From Theobroma cacao (taxonomy: Eukaryota > Streptophyta > Magnoliopsida > Malvales > Malvaceae): 64,000 nucleotides of DNA. A program made the position numbers and the translations under genes. Location: the NCBI RefSeq assembly GCF_000208745.1, contig NC_030853.1:19100501-19164500 (forward strand). The letters are read 5' to 3'. Of this stretch, positions 22,513 through 36,479 are shown piece by piece. Under the pieces are notes generated by a model, which was not told the origin of the DNA, ran no database searches, and saw only the letters and a program-made list of their open reading frames with translations. The first letter of the stretch is position 1; every line of letters starts with the position of its first letter.

Positions 22513-25500
22513 ATAATTTGTTGATCTCTCAAAGGAATTTTAATCACATACAAAGTATTGAGTAAATTGAGTATTAGCTGAAGAAAGAAAGATGTCCTAT
22601 TTCCATGTTAGTACCAGTGCCCCGAGTTTTTTCTAGCTTAGAGAAAGGTAGCAAAACATTTTGCTATATGTTGGCTTGAAGGGTGATTCTGCTAGCTTCT
22701 AGTAAATTCAGAAGCACAAATATGACCTCTTAAAAATCCCATATTATTGGAATTTTGGTGAAATTGTGAGCAATCTGATTTCTTAACTTTTTCCTTAGTC
22801 TTTATTCACAAAATCTGATGACTTGTTTTGCTTCAAATCAAAGTAGCTAGATGTTAATGGCATTTGTGATTCTGTGGAAATGCTTGTTTCTTGCTTGTCT
22901 AACACAATTAATTCAATCAAAATTTTGTTGAAAGCTCTAAAAGGAGAAGGGAAAACCACCAAATATGACTTGTAAAGTTAGGACTCTAAAAATAATATGA
23001 ACACCGATTTAGAACTTGGAATCAAAATCAGCCTCCATTGACAATAATTTTATGTAGTGGTTATTTTGTCAACACACCCTAGCTAAATTTTATCATATCA
23101 TGCTTATATTGATGTCAATAACATTATTGTAGAGTTTATTATGTATTCTTTTCAAGGGCATTAACTCATTGACAAATTATATGGTGTTAATTTGGAGGAT
23201 GGTGATTCATAGTCATACTCAGTTGACAACCACAACAGTATGTACTTGCTCATTGAAAAGTAATAGTTGTTAACATCAAATCGATCGGTGGAAGAAAATG
23301 AGAACAAATGGATAATTATATGAACCTTTTTTTTGGCTACAAACAATAAATAATAGTCTTTTTATCCATTCTTTTAACATTACAAAAAAAATAAAGAAAA
23401 GCATATGAACATTTGACTGAACAAAAAGGGAATGCATCTGCACCTCAAAATGTCAAGTATGAATCCTTTTCCACCCAAAATCATTAAAAAAATAAAAAGA
23501 TAAAACAAATTGTGTCAAATTTTCATTTCATTCTTCTTCTAATTTTTCTTCTTCTATTATTTGTGCAAAACCCAAAAAAAATCAAGGATACCATGATAAC
23601 AGTATTGGAATTGAAAGCACTATACCTAGCATTCATGTTCAAGAGATACAGAGAGATATCATAGAGGAAGGGACAAGTGAATTTGGATATCATAATTTTG
23701 CAAAACAATGTCTTCCACTAATAAAGAAAACAAAATCAAATACTAATTTCTTACTCTAATTCCAATGTGCCATATTCTCAAAACCACATGCTTTTTTTGG
23801 GGGTCTCTCGTTTCCTTTTGCCCCTTAAAACCACATGTTTTAGGTGGCTTGTTTTTGCACATACCAAAAACCTTATCAACCTCCCACCAATAATTTTCTT
23901 TCCCAAACAGAATATGAATAGTTTGCTTTCTTATGTTTTCAACGACTTTCTCAACTCACTCAACTCTATGATTATGGAAACATTCCTCCGTATGTCTCCG
24001 AGCCGTAGCATCCAGCCAGCAATCCAGATCAACAGTTGAACACATTTTCCATTAGTCATCTTTGTCATATTGTCAAATCGTCAACAAAAACAAGAAAATG
24101 AAGTTATCAAAGTGTAATTTGCATGTTCCTAACTACATAGTGGCTAGATCTTATCCCACTAGCTTCAAAAATTCTCTTTTCACAGCCATACAAAAATTAA
24201 AATAAGAATAAACACGGTTTGTGAAGCAAATAAATGCATTTCCGTCAATGACCCATTTTCATATGATTAGTGAATGCCAGTTTTTTCATGCTTTGGTCAG
24301 CTTAATAAAGAATAATTTACAATTTCGAATGTAACATTTTCCATATGATTTTATGGGCTGATGAGGTACGTTGGATAGCTATATATGCCTCAAACAAAGC
24401 TCCAAGCCTCCCCTAGCAGCAAAGCACCCTATTTAAGCTTTATAATAGGCTCTCTTTTTTTTTTTTCCATATTTAAGATAAGGAGAAGCACGACTAGTGT
24501 AAACGGATCAAGTTACTTGTGGGCTATTCAGGCTCATTTCAATGAATACTCAAAATTCAATCTAGTGGCTTGTATTAAGATGTTGTAATTGTGTGGCTAC
24601 ATCTGGTTGCTTGTTCAACAAAACGATCTAGAAGGGTCTTGCATAACTTTCTGGACTTTTAAAGTTGTTAAGATAAAGGCATAGAGGTTGAAATCAAATT
24701 CATAACAAGTAGTCTTCATCAACTATATTATGGTTTTGATGATATTTGGCATATCCTCAAACGTTGTTGAGTTGTTTTCAAAATAAATAAAATCCCACGT
24801 AGAAAATCAAGCAAATGATGTTAACAAAAGGACATACAATAGCCTTCTGCAAATGTTCCATGAAACCATGGAAATTGCCCATTTCTTCTCTGTTATTTTT
24901 AACCTATGAAACCCTTCCCATTAATTAAATCGAATTGATAAAGTTCCCTTTTAAAAATCCCAATTTTGCATATTTTACATATGCTTTAAGTTACTTCCTA
25001 TGTGCTATATATATATAAACAAATTTCGATGGGGCTTCCAAATAATATCACGTGAATTCTATAGATAAAAAAAAATCAAATTTTTCACATTGAGCCATCA
25101 AAGAAGAACTGTTATAAAATTTAATTTTGAACTGGCCGCATCATTAGTGACTTGTGAGTAGTGAACCACAATTAATAAATATTGTCAGGTCAAATTCTAA
25201 TATATATAAAAGCCATGTCAATTGAACCGTTTTAATTTATACCCTCCCAACATTTTCTAGTGACGAAATCATGGTATTGTTCATTCATCACCGACCATAA
25301 GCGAGTAGAAAAAAAAGGAACTTATAATTTGCCTTGTCATTAAAATATTCATTATTTCAACGCTATGATTGATTTTGAAAATTTTTCTGTTTACGTCTCC
25401 CAGCCGTCACATCCAACCACCAACCCAAATCAAATAAGTTGAATTAATGCCATTTTTTTCCCATCATATTCCTCTCCCAATTGAAGGGTTTGCTACGGCA

Positions 25501-28500
25501 GAGAGGAGAGGATGTGCTGGAAAAGATAATGGTGTGATACAAAAAGTTATGAGCTTGCATATATTTTGGTCAAGTACGAAGTGGTGACAACACTAATGGA
25601 GCTTATTAGACCGTCCTTCCTTGCATTTACACAAGCCTTGTTTCCACTTAGGCATTTTAGTTTAAAATAATTAATAGCACTCTACGCGGCGACCTGGATT
25701 AAAATCACAAAATGGAACTCAGGACATGCATATTATTCAACATTGCCTCTCAAATTATCACTTTTAAAATCACATAATATAGTGCTATACAAGTGAGAGA
25801 TTTATATGCCATAGGTGATTCCTATCACATCAACAGCTGTTGTTGCTGCTAAAATTTTTTTTCAAGATCAACATCAGTTTTTAGTCAAATATCTGCAAGA
25901 GATGGTAAATGAGGCCGGAGTCAATCTCTTTGATGGTATAGTCAATGTAGAGTAAGAGTCGAAGAGAATATAAAGAATAAAGCGTACAAAAAAGAGAAAA
26001 ATGAGATCTCTGTTTAGAGATTTAAATATATTACAGTGATGACAAAAAAAAAATCTTGTATCGTTAAATTAAAAATATTTTGGAGGCTTAAATATATTAA
26101 AGATCATTTCACCTATTACTAATTGATCTTATAAATTAAATGCTTATTAAAAATTCAACAAATCAAAATATGTCATTGTTTATACGTTGTAGCTTAATGG
26201 TAACAGTTCTCTGAGATGAGATTAATTATTAGATAAGTTCATGTGCATAGACATGTCAATTTTAATTTTCATTCTACTTTGTTAGACTTACAAATTGACT
26301 GAGAAAGCCTTACGTAATATGTCTTGATTTCCTGCATATATATTAAAAATTCATTGTCATCTACATGCTGCATGGGCATTCACATATACGAATGTCCGCC
26401 CACCACGGCTAAGCTGTAACTCTTGATCCTATCTTGTTAATGCTTTCCATAGATAAGGCCATGGGTCCAATATATTGGAAAACAAGGGAACATAAGGGCC
26501 CCAAAACCACTAGTAAAACCTTTTATTTGTTTCCTGTTATTCTCTTTCTTTCTCTGAATTTTCCATGAATTTTTTCTGCTGAGCAAAGACTAAAGAATAT
26601 CTGCGATTTCACTGTTCATTATATAGATTAAGCTAATTTGGACAAAATCTAGATTGTCTCCCACTAAAACAAGTTGAAGTTGAAAAACTTCTTTCCCTTG
26701 GATTTTCTGCTGACTGGTTCTTCGTGTGCCAAACGGTACAAAGCTTAAAAGGCGTTAATTTCACCTTCCCATAATTCTGTGTGCCGCTGGACTGTTTTTT
26801 ACTGATTTTATTCTTCATGGACTGTATTTTCATCAATCATGTCAAGTGATGAAATCACAACTTTGAGCAGAGTTTGTCAAAAAGACTTTATCAAGACACT
26901 GACCGTTTGTTTACTCAAGTTGAAGTCATATTTCTAGCTAAAAATGAAATTAAAATCTCATAATTACTTACTCAATTGTCTCAATATTCTTCTCTATATA
27001 TCATATACTTTTTTTTTGGTTTCAAATTAAATATTAATCTTATTGTTTTAAAATGTTTTGAAATAATATTAATTATTTCAAAATGAAAAATACTTTTTTA
27101 ATGTTACATTTTGTCGAAATAAATATTTTCGGTGGATCTCTCTAATTTGTATAATTTTTAAAGAAAATAATTATAAAATAAAAAGCAAAATACCTTACTT
27201 TTAAAATTTTATACCATTAAAAATAAATACTCTATTTAAAATAAAAAAATTGATAAATCATTTAAATTTAATCACATGCCATGTATCTTAAAATTAGAAT
27301 ATGTAACCTCCGATGCATACAATGACATTTTAACAATCTAAACTCTATCTCGGTTAACTATATAAAATATGTTCTTTTTATTAATTTATACAAAAATATA
27401 TTCTTAAATTGAATATGAATGGTTCGACTAGAGACAAATGGAGACCAATGGATTACGAGGGTGTATCGAGAAATCATGCTGAAGCAGTCTTGGGATTATT
27501 TTATGGGCCGATTGGAATCAAGGACTCTAATGTATCTATTACACAAAAGGACAAGCTAGCTCGAAAAATCTAAAAGAACATCGATAATTTGATATTACTT
27601 CAATATTTATGCAAAGGCCACTTCTAGATAATTTAGTGGATTGACGCCTTTTCTTTTCCTAATGCTCATTTAGTAGATTAAGCTAGATAGAATTAATTCA
27701 AAACCCCAATGCAAATTAAGAATGAATTATATACTCTTTTGCAGCCCATATGCAACTCATTCGAAAGATAAGGGTTGACATTCCCTCATTTGTGTGCCTT
27801 AAATTTAACAGAATTTGGACTTAAGTATTATTGAGAAGCCACCAATTCTTTGAAGGCACCTTTCAGATTCAAGCAACTTAATTAGCCAAGAATCAAGTCG
27901 CCAATTGGATCTTTAAACTAGAATGAAATAAGGTGACATCATTTTGATTCTTAGCCCATTGTCTAGCAATTGACTGAAAAACATTACACCCACTCAAGCC
28001 TTGTTTTAGAAATTGGCTAGGATGTCCAGGGATTCTGATTAGATATTTTTCACTGTCTCGTCCTAGAAATTAATAAGGAAAATGCCTTAATAAAAAGGAG
28101 GCCGTATTTAAAGCTGCATCATCCAATTGTATTCTTAATTTTCTTAAATTAGTAGGCAAAAAGGTATACGAAGTCCTATAAAGAACAGCTCCCGCTTGTT
28201 CATTCATGAATCTTAATTTTTTCTTGGAAGGAAGTGTAACAATTAGAAAATTTTTCGTTCTTTAAGAGCACATTACAAGAATTAAAAATTGAAATTTTAT
28301 CTTGCAAGTCTCGGAGAGGGAAAATATCCTATCTCCTGCTATAAGCTTCAGATCAAATAACTCTCCATAATTTTCTTTAATCTAAAAAATTAAGAGTGTT
28401 TAGTGTTAGATAAATAAGGTTTTCTTACATTCTTTTCCACTTAATAATTAATTGGTAAAATTAAAAATATAAACCCATTATAAAAAAGTGGATTAATAGG

Positions 28501-29500
28501 ATAACGCAAATTAAGCAGCTATGCAAGATTCTCTAATCTCTAGGTTGCTTGGACACTAGAGGCCCCAATAATTAGTACAAGAACATTTGTTATTCCAAAC
28601 TTGTAATTAAATTAACTAATTAATCAAATCAAGAACTTCGAAGAGAATTTAAGAATAGTAACATGATATTTGAAGGATTCAGTATACTTGACGGCTTCAA
28701 GGGGGACATGTTAGATTTGATTTGATTCACCTAAACATCTTTTTATAAGTTTCTAACTTTCTGTGCTTCCACAAACAATTTTCCCCCACTATGCTATTGA
28801 TGCATAGCCATGTGATTCCCTTGTTGAGGCCGTCCATTGCCAACAATTTTGCATTTCAATTGACGGCAGAGGCTACGAATATCATGGCCAAAACTATGCA
28901 TTCAATTGAAGAATTGGGTCAATTCCAATCAACTCCAATGGGGAAACTCAACAAAAATGTGGAAATAACTAAGCAGTTTCTGGTGGAAACTATCATTTCG
29001 AATGTCTCCCACTAAAGAAAAAGCTGATTTGGAAATGCACTTTGCCTCACATTGATTTGCCATTTTTTAAGAAAACAACCTTTTCTTTTTACTTGCTCTA
29101 GTCCTGCCCAATTCTACACTAACCCTCCTAACTTTTGTCTTTTCTAAGTCTTCCAGTATTAACAGCACCCAAGTACATTTTCGAGCCACCACGTCTTTCA
29201 ACCTAATCCATTACTAACTTTGAACCTTTTTTTTCTTACTTCTAATCAACCATGGTAGCTAATGACTCACAAAGTAATTTTTTATAGCCATTAATTTAAT
29301 GGATAAGGAGTCTAATTAAAAAGGTAAGTCAATTCATTTTGTGCTTTGGGTATTTTTTCCACTAAGGACGTCTATTTTAAATTGCCATCTATCATGAGAT
29401 AAGTTTCACTCATTGACAATTGTGACCAAATTAGAGAAATTGATAAGACCACTTTCAAGAACAAATTGTACTATTACAACTTGGACTAGGAATAATGTCC
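22513..29500. other. Long gene-poor intergenic stretch
   Basis: About 7 kb of AT-rich DNA with no gene I can support. A weak Ty3/gypsy Gag-like phrase (RPSIANNF) occurs near 28825-28850. A tRNA-like A-box occurs near 26190. Other open frames here are short and lack domains. Confidence 0.5.
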
Positions 29501-30712
29501 TATTTAGCTCTTATATTTGAAAAAAAAAATTCTAATATGGTACTTGTATTAAGAAAATGTTTAATATGATAGTTCAAATTTCTTTTCATGTATCCATCTA
29601 TCCCCGACCCTTTAACATTATTAATAGAAGTTGATGATATGTCTATCAATCAATCAAAGTTTGACACATGACCCATTAAATACCATATTACCAATTGAAA
29701 TTCTTTTCATTTGTACACGTGGCACACATATGGCACCGCATGGCTATCATGTGTCACAAAAATTCACTTGGCATAATATCTAAAAAAGCCATTGACCTCT
29801 TGCACTCTTGAGCATATCATGATAATGTAAATTGTGGAGGCCAGTGGTATCCTTTTTTGTTAAACACTGCTCCCCTTTTCTTGCAATTGATGCATATAAC
29901 CCTTGATTTTTTTAAAAAAAATTATTTAAGAAAATTTAAATAAATTATTATATTTGTATTACGTTTAATTAAACTTTTATACTTTTTTGCGTTAAATAAG
30001 TCTTTGTATTTTTATTTTCAGTCAAATAAATTTTTATTTTTTTTTATTTTGAGTCAAATAAGTCTTTATAACTAATTAATGATTGATTTAGTCAAAATAT
30101 TATTTGTTATTGTATGTCATATATGACTGATGTGACATGCTACAAAATCATAATTGATGATAATATAACATACTGATATATCATAACTAATAATGATATG
30201 ATATATTAATTTGATATGATAACATGATTATATGATATTTTTTACCTTCTACATTAATGTCATGTCAGTCTCATGTGGATATAAAATAATAAATAGTATA
30301 TTGACTAATGATAATTAGTCAATAATTGATCATTAAGGTTTATTTGACTCAAAATAAAAGTATAAAGGCTTGATTGACTCCAATATAAGAATAAGAATTT
30401 ATTTTAATTTTCTTGAATAATTTAAAGGCTTATTTGAGTATTATGCCAAGTTCCTCCAAAGGGATGCTCCAATTATTTTGACATGTGATAGCCATGTGGG
30501 CGTCACATGTACAAATGGAAAGGGTTTAATGGGTGACATAGTATATATTTTGTCACATGTCACAATTTGGTTGATTGATAATTACGTCATTAACTTTAGT
30601 TAAGAGAGTTATAATAATGAGATAAATCTGAAATAAAAGTTGAAATATCACAATTTTTTTAACATAAATGTCACATTAGTTTTTTTTTTTTTGAAGTGCA
30701 AGAGCTAAATAT
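29501..30712. mobile_element. Foldback / long-TIR DNA element, about 1.2 kb
   Basis: The outer arms 29501-29790 and 30427-30712 are inverted copies. TATTTAGCTCTTATATTTGA faces the complement of AAGTGCAAGAGCTAAATATA. Further in, CATTTGTACACGTGGC and GGCTATCATGTGTCA have inverted partners, as does CTTGGCATAATATCTAAA. A second, inner inverted pair (about 29920-30110 and 30290-30425, with GAGTCAAATAAG..CTTTATA) makes a two-tier palindrome. There is no transposase frame. This fits a Mutator-like or foldback non-autonomous element. Confidence 0.7.
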
Positions 30713-32162
30713 ATACGATATCGGTCCTTTCGACTGTTAATGAAAATGAAACTTCTTTAATCAATTTTATCAAAATTCAGTCCATATATACATAAAAGGT
30801 CAATTCTCTTAGAGAAATCACTATCTCATAATTGGGAGGAGATTATAAAATATGACAATGTTCCATGAGTTATTTAATTAGTTTTATTTAGGGTAAATCA
30901 TCTCTTCGATCACCGAAATTTTTGTATTTGTCTAACATCGATTAGGGTGGCTTTTGATGTATAGATATGCTCATTTTTTGTCCATGGGTTGCTTCTCTCC
31001 TGTTGAGTTTTTTTTAGGACTTTTCTGTTCTCAGGCCATTATCTATTTTAATGGCAGGTACTTCTGACCATGTATAGGCTTCTTTTGTTCAAACCGAATA
31101 CACTTATGTCATGAGAGTCTTCTACAATTCAAACAGGAGACTTGAAATGATATTACAATGATGAGGTTAGTAAATTTGTTTTTTTTTTTTAAAAAAAAAA
31201 CATTACATAAGTTGTGCACAATTACAGGCCATTAGACAGTTAAGTAAAGGCCTTGTTGGCATTTCACATCAACTGTTAATTCAACTAGTTCTGCGAAGCT
31301 TATATATAGAATATAAAACAATTATGGAATTCTAAAGTACTGAAAAATGATACCCGAAAAAAACCTATTAATGACTCGACTCAACAGAATCGTGCATATA
31401 TTAAGCTTATTGGACAGCAAAGCTAGTGGCCCTGCCTATAACAAAATAAAGTCTTTGTCTCCTTTCCCCAACAAAGACGCCATTGAATGTGTTGGTTGTT
31501 GCTCTCCTTTCCCTCTCCCATTCTTTGCTTCAAATTTGCCAGAACACATTTTTGACACTTTGGATCCATCTTCAAGAACTCTAGGTTTTTTTTTTTTTTT
31601 TGCTCTTTAATTATAATCATTGAACTTTGGGGTCCATTTCCAATTAGCACCACTCTTTCCTCTTCTTCTTTTTCAGCTTTAATGTTTGCCAAGTTTTGCA
31701 AGCAATGCGATGATATTTATGTGAGGTTAGCTTAAGGAATCCTCAAAATTAAGGATGCTATAAACTTAAAACAGAACAATATTTTTTTTTCATTTTCATT
31801 TACTTTGTTCTGTTTTTAGTTTTCCCCTTTGCTTATTGGATCAATTCCGAAATTTCAATGTGTATATCCTTAATTGAACCCAAAACCAGAAAAAAAAATG
31901 AAAAAAAAATAGAATAACAAGAAAGAAAAGGAAACAAATGAAGATTATTTGTAAAACACCCACAAAAAAGGTGAGCTTAACATCTTTCATATGCTCATCA
32001 ACATTTACATATTCCCGCAAAACCGCAACTATACCTGAACTAGAAAAAGAAAACAAACACAACAAAAAGAATTATATGGAAAAAAACCATGATGAAGGAA
32101 TTAAGGTTGAAAGATAAAAGATACTCTTTTAAGTTTTGCCCCTTAAGCTTCATGTAACTCTC
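30713..32162. other. Intergenic, downstream of GDU copy 3
   Basis: AT-rich with homopolymer tracts. No supported gene. Confidence 0.5.
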
Positions 32163-32477
32163 TCAAACTTGTTCACTAAGGCGAGTGGAAGAGACCGGCT
32201 TCGCCAGGTACGTAGGATTTTCATCACCAGCCATGATGACAACAATCTTAGGCTCCATTTCTAGTTGCATGCTCACTTGCTTGGCAGGCTTTTCTTCAGC
32301 TTCATCATGAGCGGAATTGGATGGAGATTTTTTGTACGAACAAGCCAGAATGACTAATGCAAAAGAAATGAGTCCTAGCATGAGTGCTAGGCCACTAAAG
32401 AGGTAAGGAACGGGAGAGTTCCAGTGCCCGAAACCGGTTCCAGTTGCAGATGCAGTAGAGTTGCTGGCAGGCCTCAT
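32163..32477 (-). CDS. GLUTAMINE DUMPER (GDU) family protein, copy 3
   Basis: This 104-residue intronless frame is the most diverged of the three paralogues. MRPASNSTASATGTGFGHWN leads to one membrane segment (about residues 24-47, PYLFSGLALMLGLISFALVI), then SYKKSPSN, an acidic linker DEAEEKPAKQ, and the family block EPKIVVIMAGDENPTYLAKP with VIMAG at 80-84. The tail is LSEQV, where the other two end RCEQV. The MRP start resembles many GDU proteins. Role by family: modulation of amino-acid export at the membrane, with VIMAG as the ubiquitin-ligase docking site. ATG at 32477 lies 90 bp from a TATA box. No defects are visible. About 11 kb of transposon-rich DNA separates it from copy 2. Confidence 0.9.
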   Translation of the reverse strand: MRPASNSTASATGTGFGHWNSPVPYLFSGLALMLGLISFALVILACSYKKSPSNSAHDEAEEKPAKQVSMQLEMEPKIVVIMAGDENPTYLAKPVSSTRLSEQV

Positions 32478-32566
32478 CTCTTTTGATATGCAAAACTTTA
32501 TCTCTTACTTCTTGTTTTCCTAACTGGTTTTGATGGTGCAGTGTAATGGGGGTTAATGGGGGCTTT

Positions 32567-32576
32567 GAATTTATAG
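32567..32576 (-). promoter_or_regulatory. TATA box of GDU copy 3
   Basis: The minus strand reads CTATAAATTC then AAAGC, 90 bp upstream of the ATG. It is the third identical decamer in the GDU cluster. Confidence 0.65.
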
Positions 32577-34435
32577 TACCAACCAATTGAGGTCCACAGT
32601 GCCTGGATTAGGACAAGGAAACTGAGGCTGCTTTTGGTAAGGTACCAAATTGCCCCCAATTTTCAAAAGAGATTCTTTCTTGGGCTCTACTGATACTAGG
32701 GTATTGATTATTTGAGAAGCTTCTTGGTCAGTTGGGCAGCCAAAATGCCCCCTGTCATCATCTGAAATTACATAATGATTCCGTAGATAATTTATTTATA
32801 TAGCTCTTGCAATGTAGTGTAAGCCAACTTAATTAGGACTATCCAAATTGAGGATTTCAAAAGAGTCTTTTAAATTATGGAGTGCCAACCACAATTGATT
32901 CAAGAATCCACATACCATTAATTTTTTTTATATATATAGATAAGTTTTGCGGTAGCAAATCAATTAGACATCACTTTCAGATCCAAAGCCTGCATATAAT
33001 TATAACACTGTTAATCTTAATTAAGATGTAAGGCAGTGTAATCAACTAATGACACACATATTGCAAAAAGGGATAGATGGGTAAATTTGCTAGGGTGGAA
33101 ATTCATGTTGCAAGGATGAAGCAACCAACAAAGAAAAAAGAGAAAATGAATGTGAATGTGTGTCCAGTGAAAGGCTTTTCGTTTATCTATTAATAGGGGC
33201 CCCATTAAACGTGTCCTTTTGGCACACGTATTGCCTTAATCTTCCCCTTCCGTCCATGACTCGAGGAATGAATTTGCTAAGCAACCTCTTCCTTCCCTGT
33301 TGAAAATGGGACAATTTTCCATGTGCTTGCAGCATAACAAGATGCCAAATACTATCACCTCCTTAACAAGAAATCATCCTTTTATAATTACACAATAATA
33401 GCTTCGTTGGGATATAATTAATTGTTTGGAATCCAAGTGATTTTCCTCATTGCAATTCATCAAACAATTCAAAATTTTTATTATCGCTATATAAGCAGAC
33501 ATGACCCTTTCTTATTCCATAATCTTTTAAGATTAATGATTAGTCTAGCTATATATGGAACGAAAGTTAAGTCCCTTTCCTAAAACATCTGTTGCCTAAA
33601 ACATAAATTTTTTTTTAATACAAACAAGTTAAAAATCTTGTAAACCCTAAACCCCAATATTACTTAATTTCTATCCAAAAGCCCCAAAGAAAAAAAAAAG
33701 TTAAAATAATGAATGCTAAAAAACCAAATGAATGGGTTGTTTCCAAAGCAAAATAATTCCATATGCAACCTTAATTTAGTACGTAGCTGGTGAGTTTCAT
33801 GTTGATGAACAAGGTCTACCTTCATCACAAAGCATGCTTAATTAACTGGTTTGCAGTTAGCTAAGGTCTCAACTTTGGTACCATAGTGAAACACTCAACT
33901 AAGTATTACTGCTATTCAATGTGAGGCATTTGCTTTTGGTATTATTAGAGTGAAAATTAAGGACCATGCATTTTCCCACCAACATCATATATAGATGGAG
34001 AGATTTTTAATTAATGTTTCTCGTGCATTAACATGGCTAATAAGACTGTGCTTGGAGCTTCTTATTAGTTTCACTTTTATTAAAGAAAAAATGGTAAATG
34101 ATCTCCTCGTACTTGGCTATATATCTGCTTGTTAAAGAAATTTAAAAATACTTAAAATGTAAAAGGAGGAGGTAAGTTAATTTCTGTGATTTCCTTACAT
34201 CTTATGAAAACTTTATGTTGTGATTCTCATAATGGTATTAGCTACCTTATTCCTGTTGTCTTCGTGATTTAAATACAAGATTTCTAATTCTAGTACCAAA
34301 AAGAAGCAGCATTAAAAGTCATCTTGTTTAGAGTAAACATAGGGATATATCTAGCTATTCCCACAATAATGACAACAGGCTGGAACTTTGCTGTACTCAA
34401 ATGCACGCAATATCATTTAGAATGATTGATTAATA
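32577..34435. other. Intergenic upstream of GDU copy 3
   Basis: AT-rich, no supported gene. Confidence 0.5.
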
Positions 34436-34720
34436 TAGGTATAATATATATTTACAAAAGTTTTTGAATTATTTATAAAAAATTTAAATAATTTTTTATT
34501 CTTTTATTATATTCAAATCAAGTCCTTATATTTTATTTTTACTCAAATATATAAACACTTATAACTAATGGTTGATTAACACAATAATAACTTTTTTATC
34601 AATTTTATTTAATATGGATAATTAAAATTGAAAGTTTTGCATTTTAATTTGAAAGAAATAATAGATTAAATTCTAAAATGAAAATTTTATATTGACAATC
34701 AAAACACTTTCGTTATATAT
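34436..34720. repeat. Single arm related to the foldback element
   Basis: The phrases TTGAATTATTTATAAAAAAT, CAAGTCCTTATATTTTATTT and ACTCAAATATATAAACACTT resemble the inner arm of the foldback element at 29501-30712. No inverted partner is seen nearby. Confidence 0.35.
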
Positions 34721-36479
34721 CAAATAATATATTTAAAAAAGAAATTGATAAACAAATCAAACAAAACCAGTATAAATTTAGACTAAATCCATACGTAGAG
34801 GATCTTGAACATGAGATCATAAATGTCGAATAACTTGATTTGAATTTCATTTTATTTTCTTCTTTATTTCAATTCACTATTTCAATAATTATCTAACTGG
34901 TCTTATCTACAAAGTGTCAAACACAAAGCTGACATCAATTATACACAAAGCTTAGTGTAAAAAGTTGCTTGATCCATATCAGCAAAAATAAACCTAAGCC
35001 ATCATTGTCGGCATAGCCAATATGCTTAAACCAGGCGTGGTTTTCATGGTAAAATTGTTGGCTTACACAATTTTTTTAATTGTGATTAAAATAATTAAGA
35101 TGGAGGGTTAATCTAAGCAGATTAGGATTAATCGTGATGAGGAAAGAAAACTAATGGTGGGGTTTGGCAGTAGTGGGAGAAGGTGGGTGGGAGGGCTTCT
35201 TTTGGATTACAAAGAGCCAAGAGTGCACCAATAAGAAAGCTCCTAAAAGCTTTGTTTAATAAATTAATATATAGTATTATGATGGAAGTGCTGCTTTGAA
35301 GTTTACATAAAGTAAGATTCGCACCTACATATAATTAAATCCAGTTTTTATAGGATCAAATCCGAAGTGACATTTTCTAGAATTAATTGGGCCGCTGGGT
35401 TTATTTACTTGTATTCATATTCATTAATGGCCGGAATAAGTGGCGGTTTCGTGGGTGCAATTTTTCTTCGAAAGATTTAAATCTTAAACCTTAATCACCT
35501 TGAATTTTATAATTTTAAAAGGAATAACAATCCTTAAATTAAAATTGAGTTGTTTAAGATCATGTACTGACCAATTAATCATATGCCCAGGTATTATTGT
35601 AAACCACATGTTATTATTTTATTACTAACATAATTTTTTTTGAAACAAATGAAAAAATTTAAGAGATGAATAGATGTTCAAACTTAAAATTTTAAAGATT
35701 TATCATGATTAGTGTTTTGAATTTTTAATTTTAATAATTTAAATTGTTGAAGGGTTTTTCTAGTAAGAAAAGATGTAGCATTGCAACAAGTAAAGCAAAA
35801 TGTACTAGAAACGACAACGAAAAAAATTAGAGTAGTTCTTGAAATGTTAAGTACTCTTGTGATAAGAGACTAGGGATACAAGTGATGAGAGATGAGCGAT
35901 ATAAATTAGAAAAAAGGTAGAGAAAGTGTAGTGGTGAAGTACAGAAAAGGATAAGGTGGAAAGACTTTAGAAAATGAGAAGGAGTATCTGGGAAGAGCTT
36001 AGAGAGAGAGCGCTTTTTAGAGTGAATATCTTAGACAAGGGGTCTGTTGAATTTCTAATCTCTCACATATGAATTACCAAAGTGGAAGTGGTGACTTAGA
36101 AATAGTTTCCTACGAAGAGCATGTTTAGGAAGAACATGTTCATCATGGGAAGAAGAGGTCCGTTTCGGAAGAACATGTTTATCAACATATTAACCACTAC
36201 ATATATTGAATGGTGAACGGATATTTTAGTTCAATTACAGAGTGGAGCTTAGTGATGTATCACACTTTTTCCTGAAAATGAGAGAAAAGGAAAAACAATT
36301 GTATTATTATTTTTTTTATGTTCTTCAATAGATATAAGCGTGCTTTCACAATTTGTTAACTAAATATGACTTTCAAACCTAATTGATTTTTCATAATCTT
36401 ACTGAATTTGTTTGATTAAGAATAATCTAAAGAAAAAAAAAAGAATCTTCTCTAATTTTCTTTGTTTTTTTTTTAAAGA
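34721..36479. other. Intergenic, nothing firmly recognised
   Basis: AT-rich. A short direct repeat, GGAAGAACATGTT, occurs twice near 36130-36175. No gene. Confidence 0.45.

Noticed and set aside
28791..29015. Ty3/gypsy Gag relic
   Set aside because: Only the short phrase RPSIANNF resembles gypsy Gag; the rest does not follow, so I did not annotate an element.
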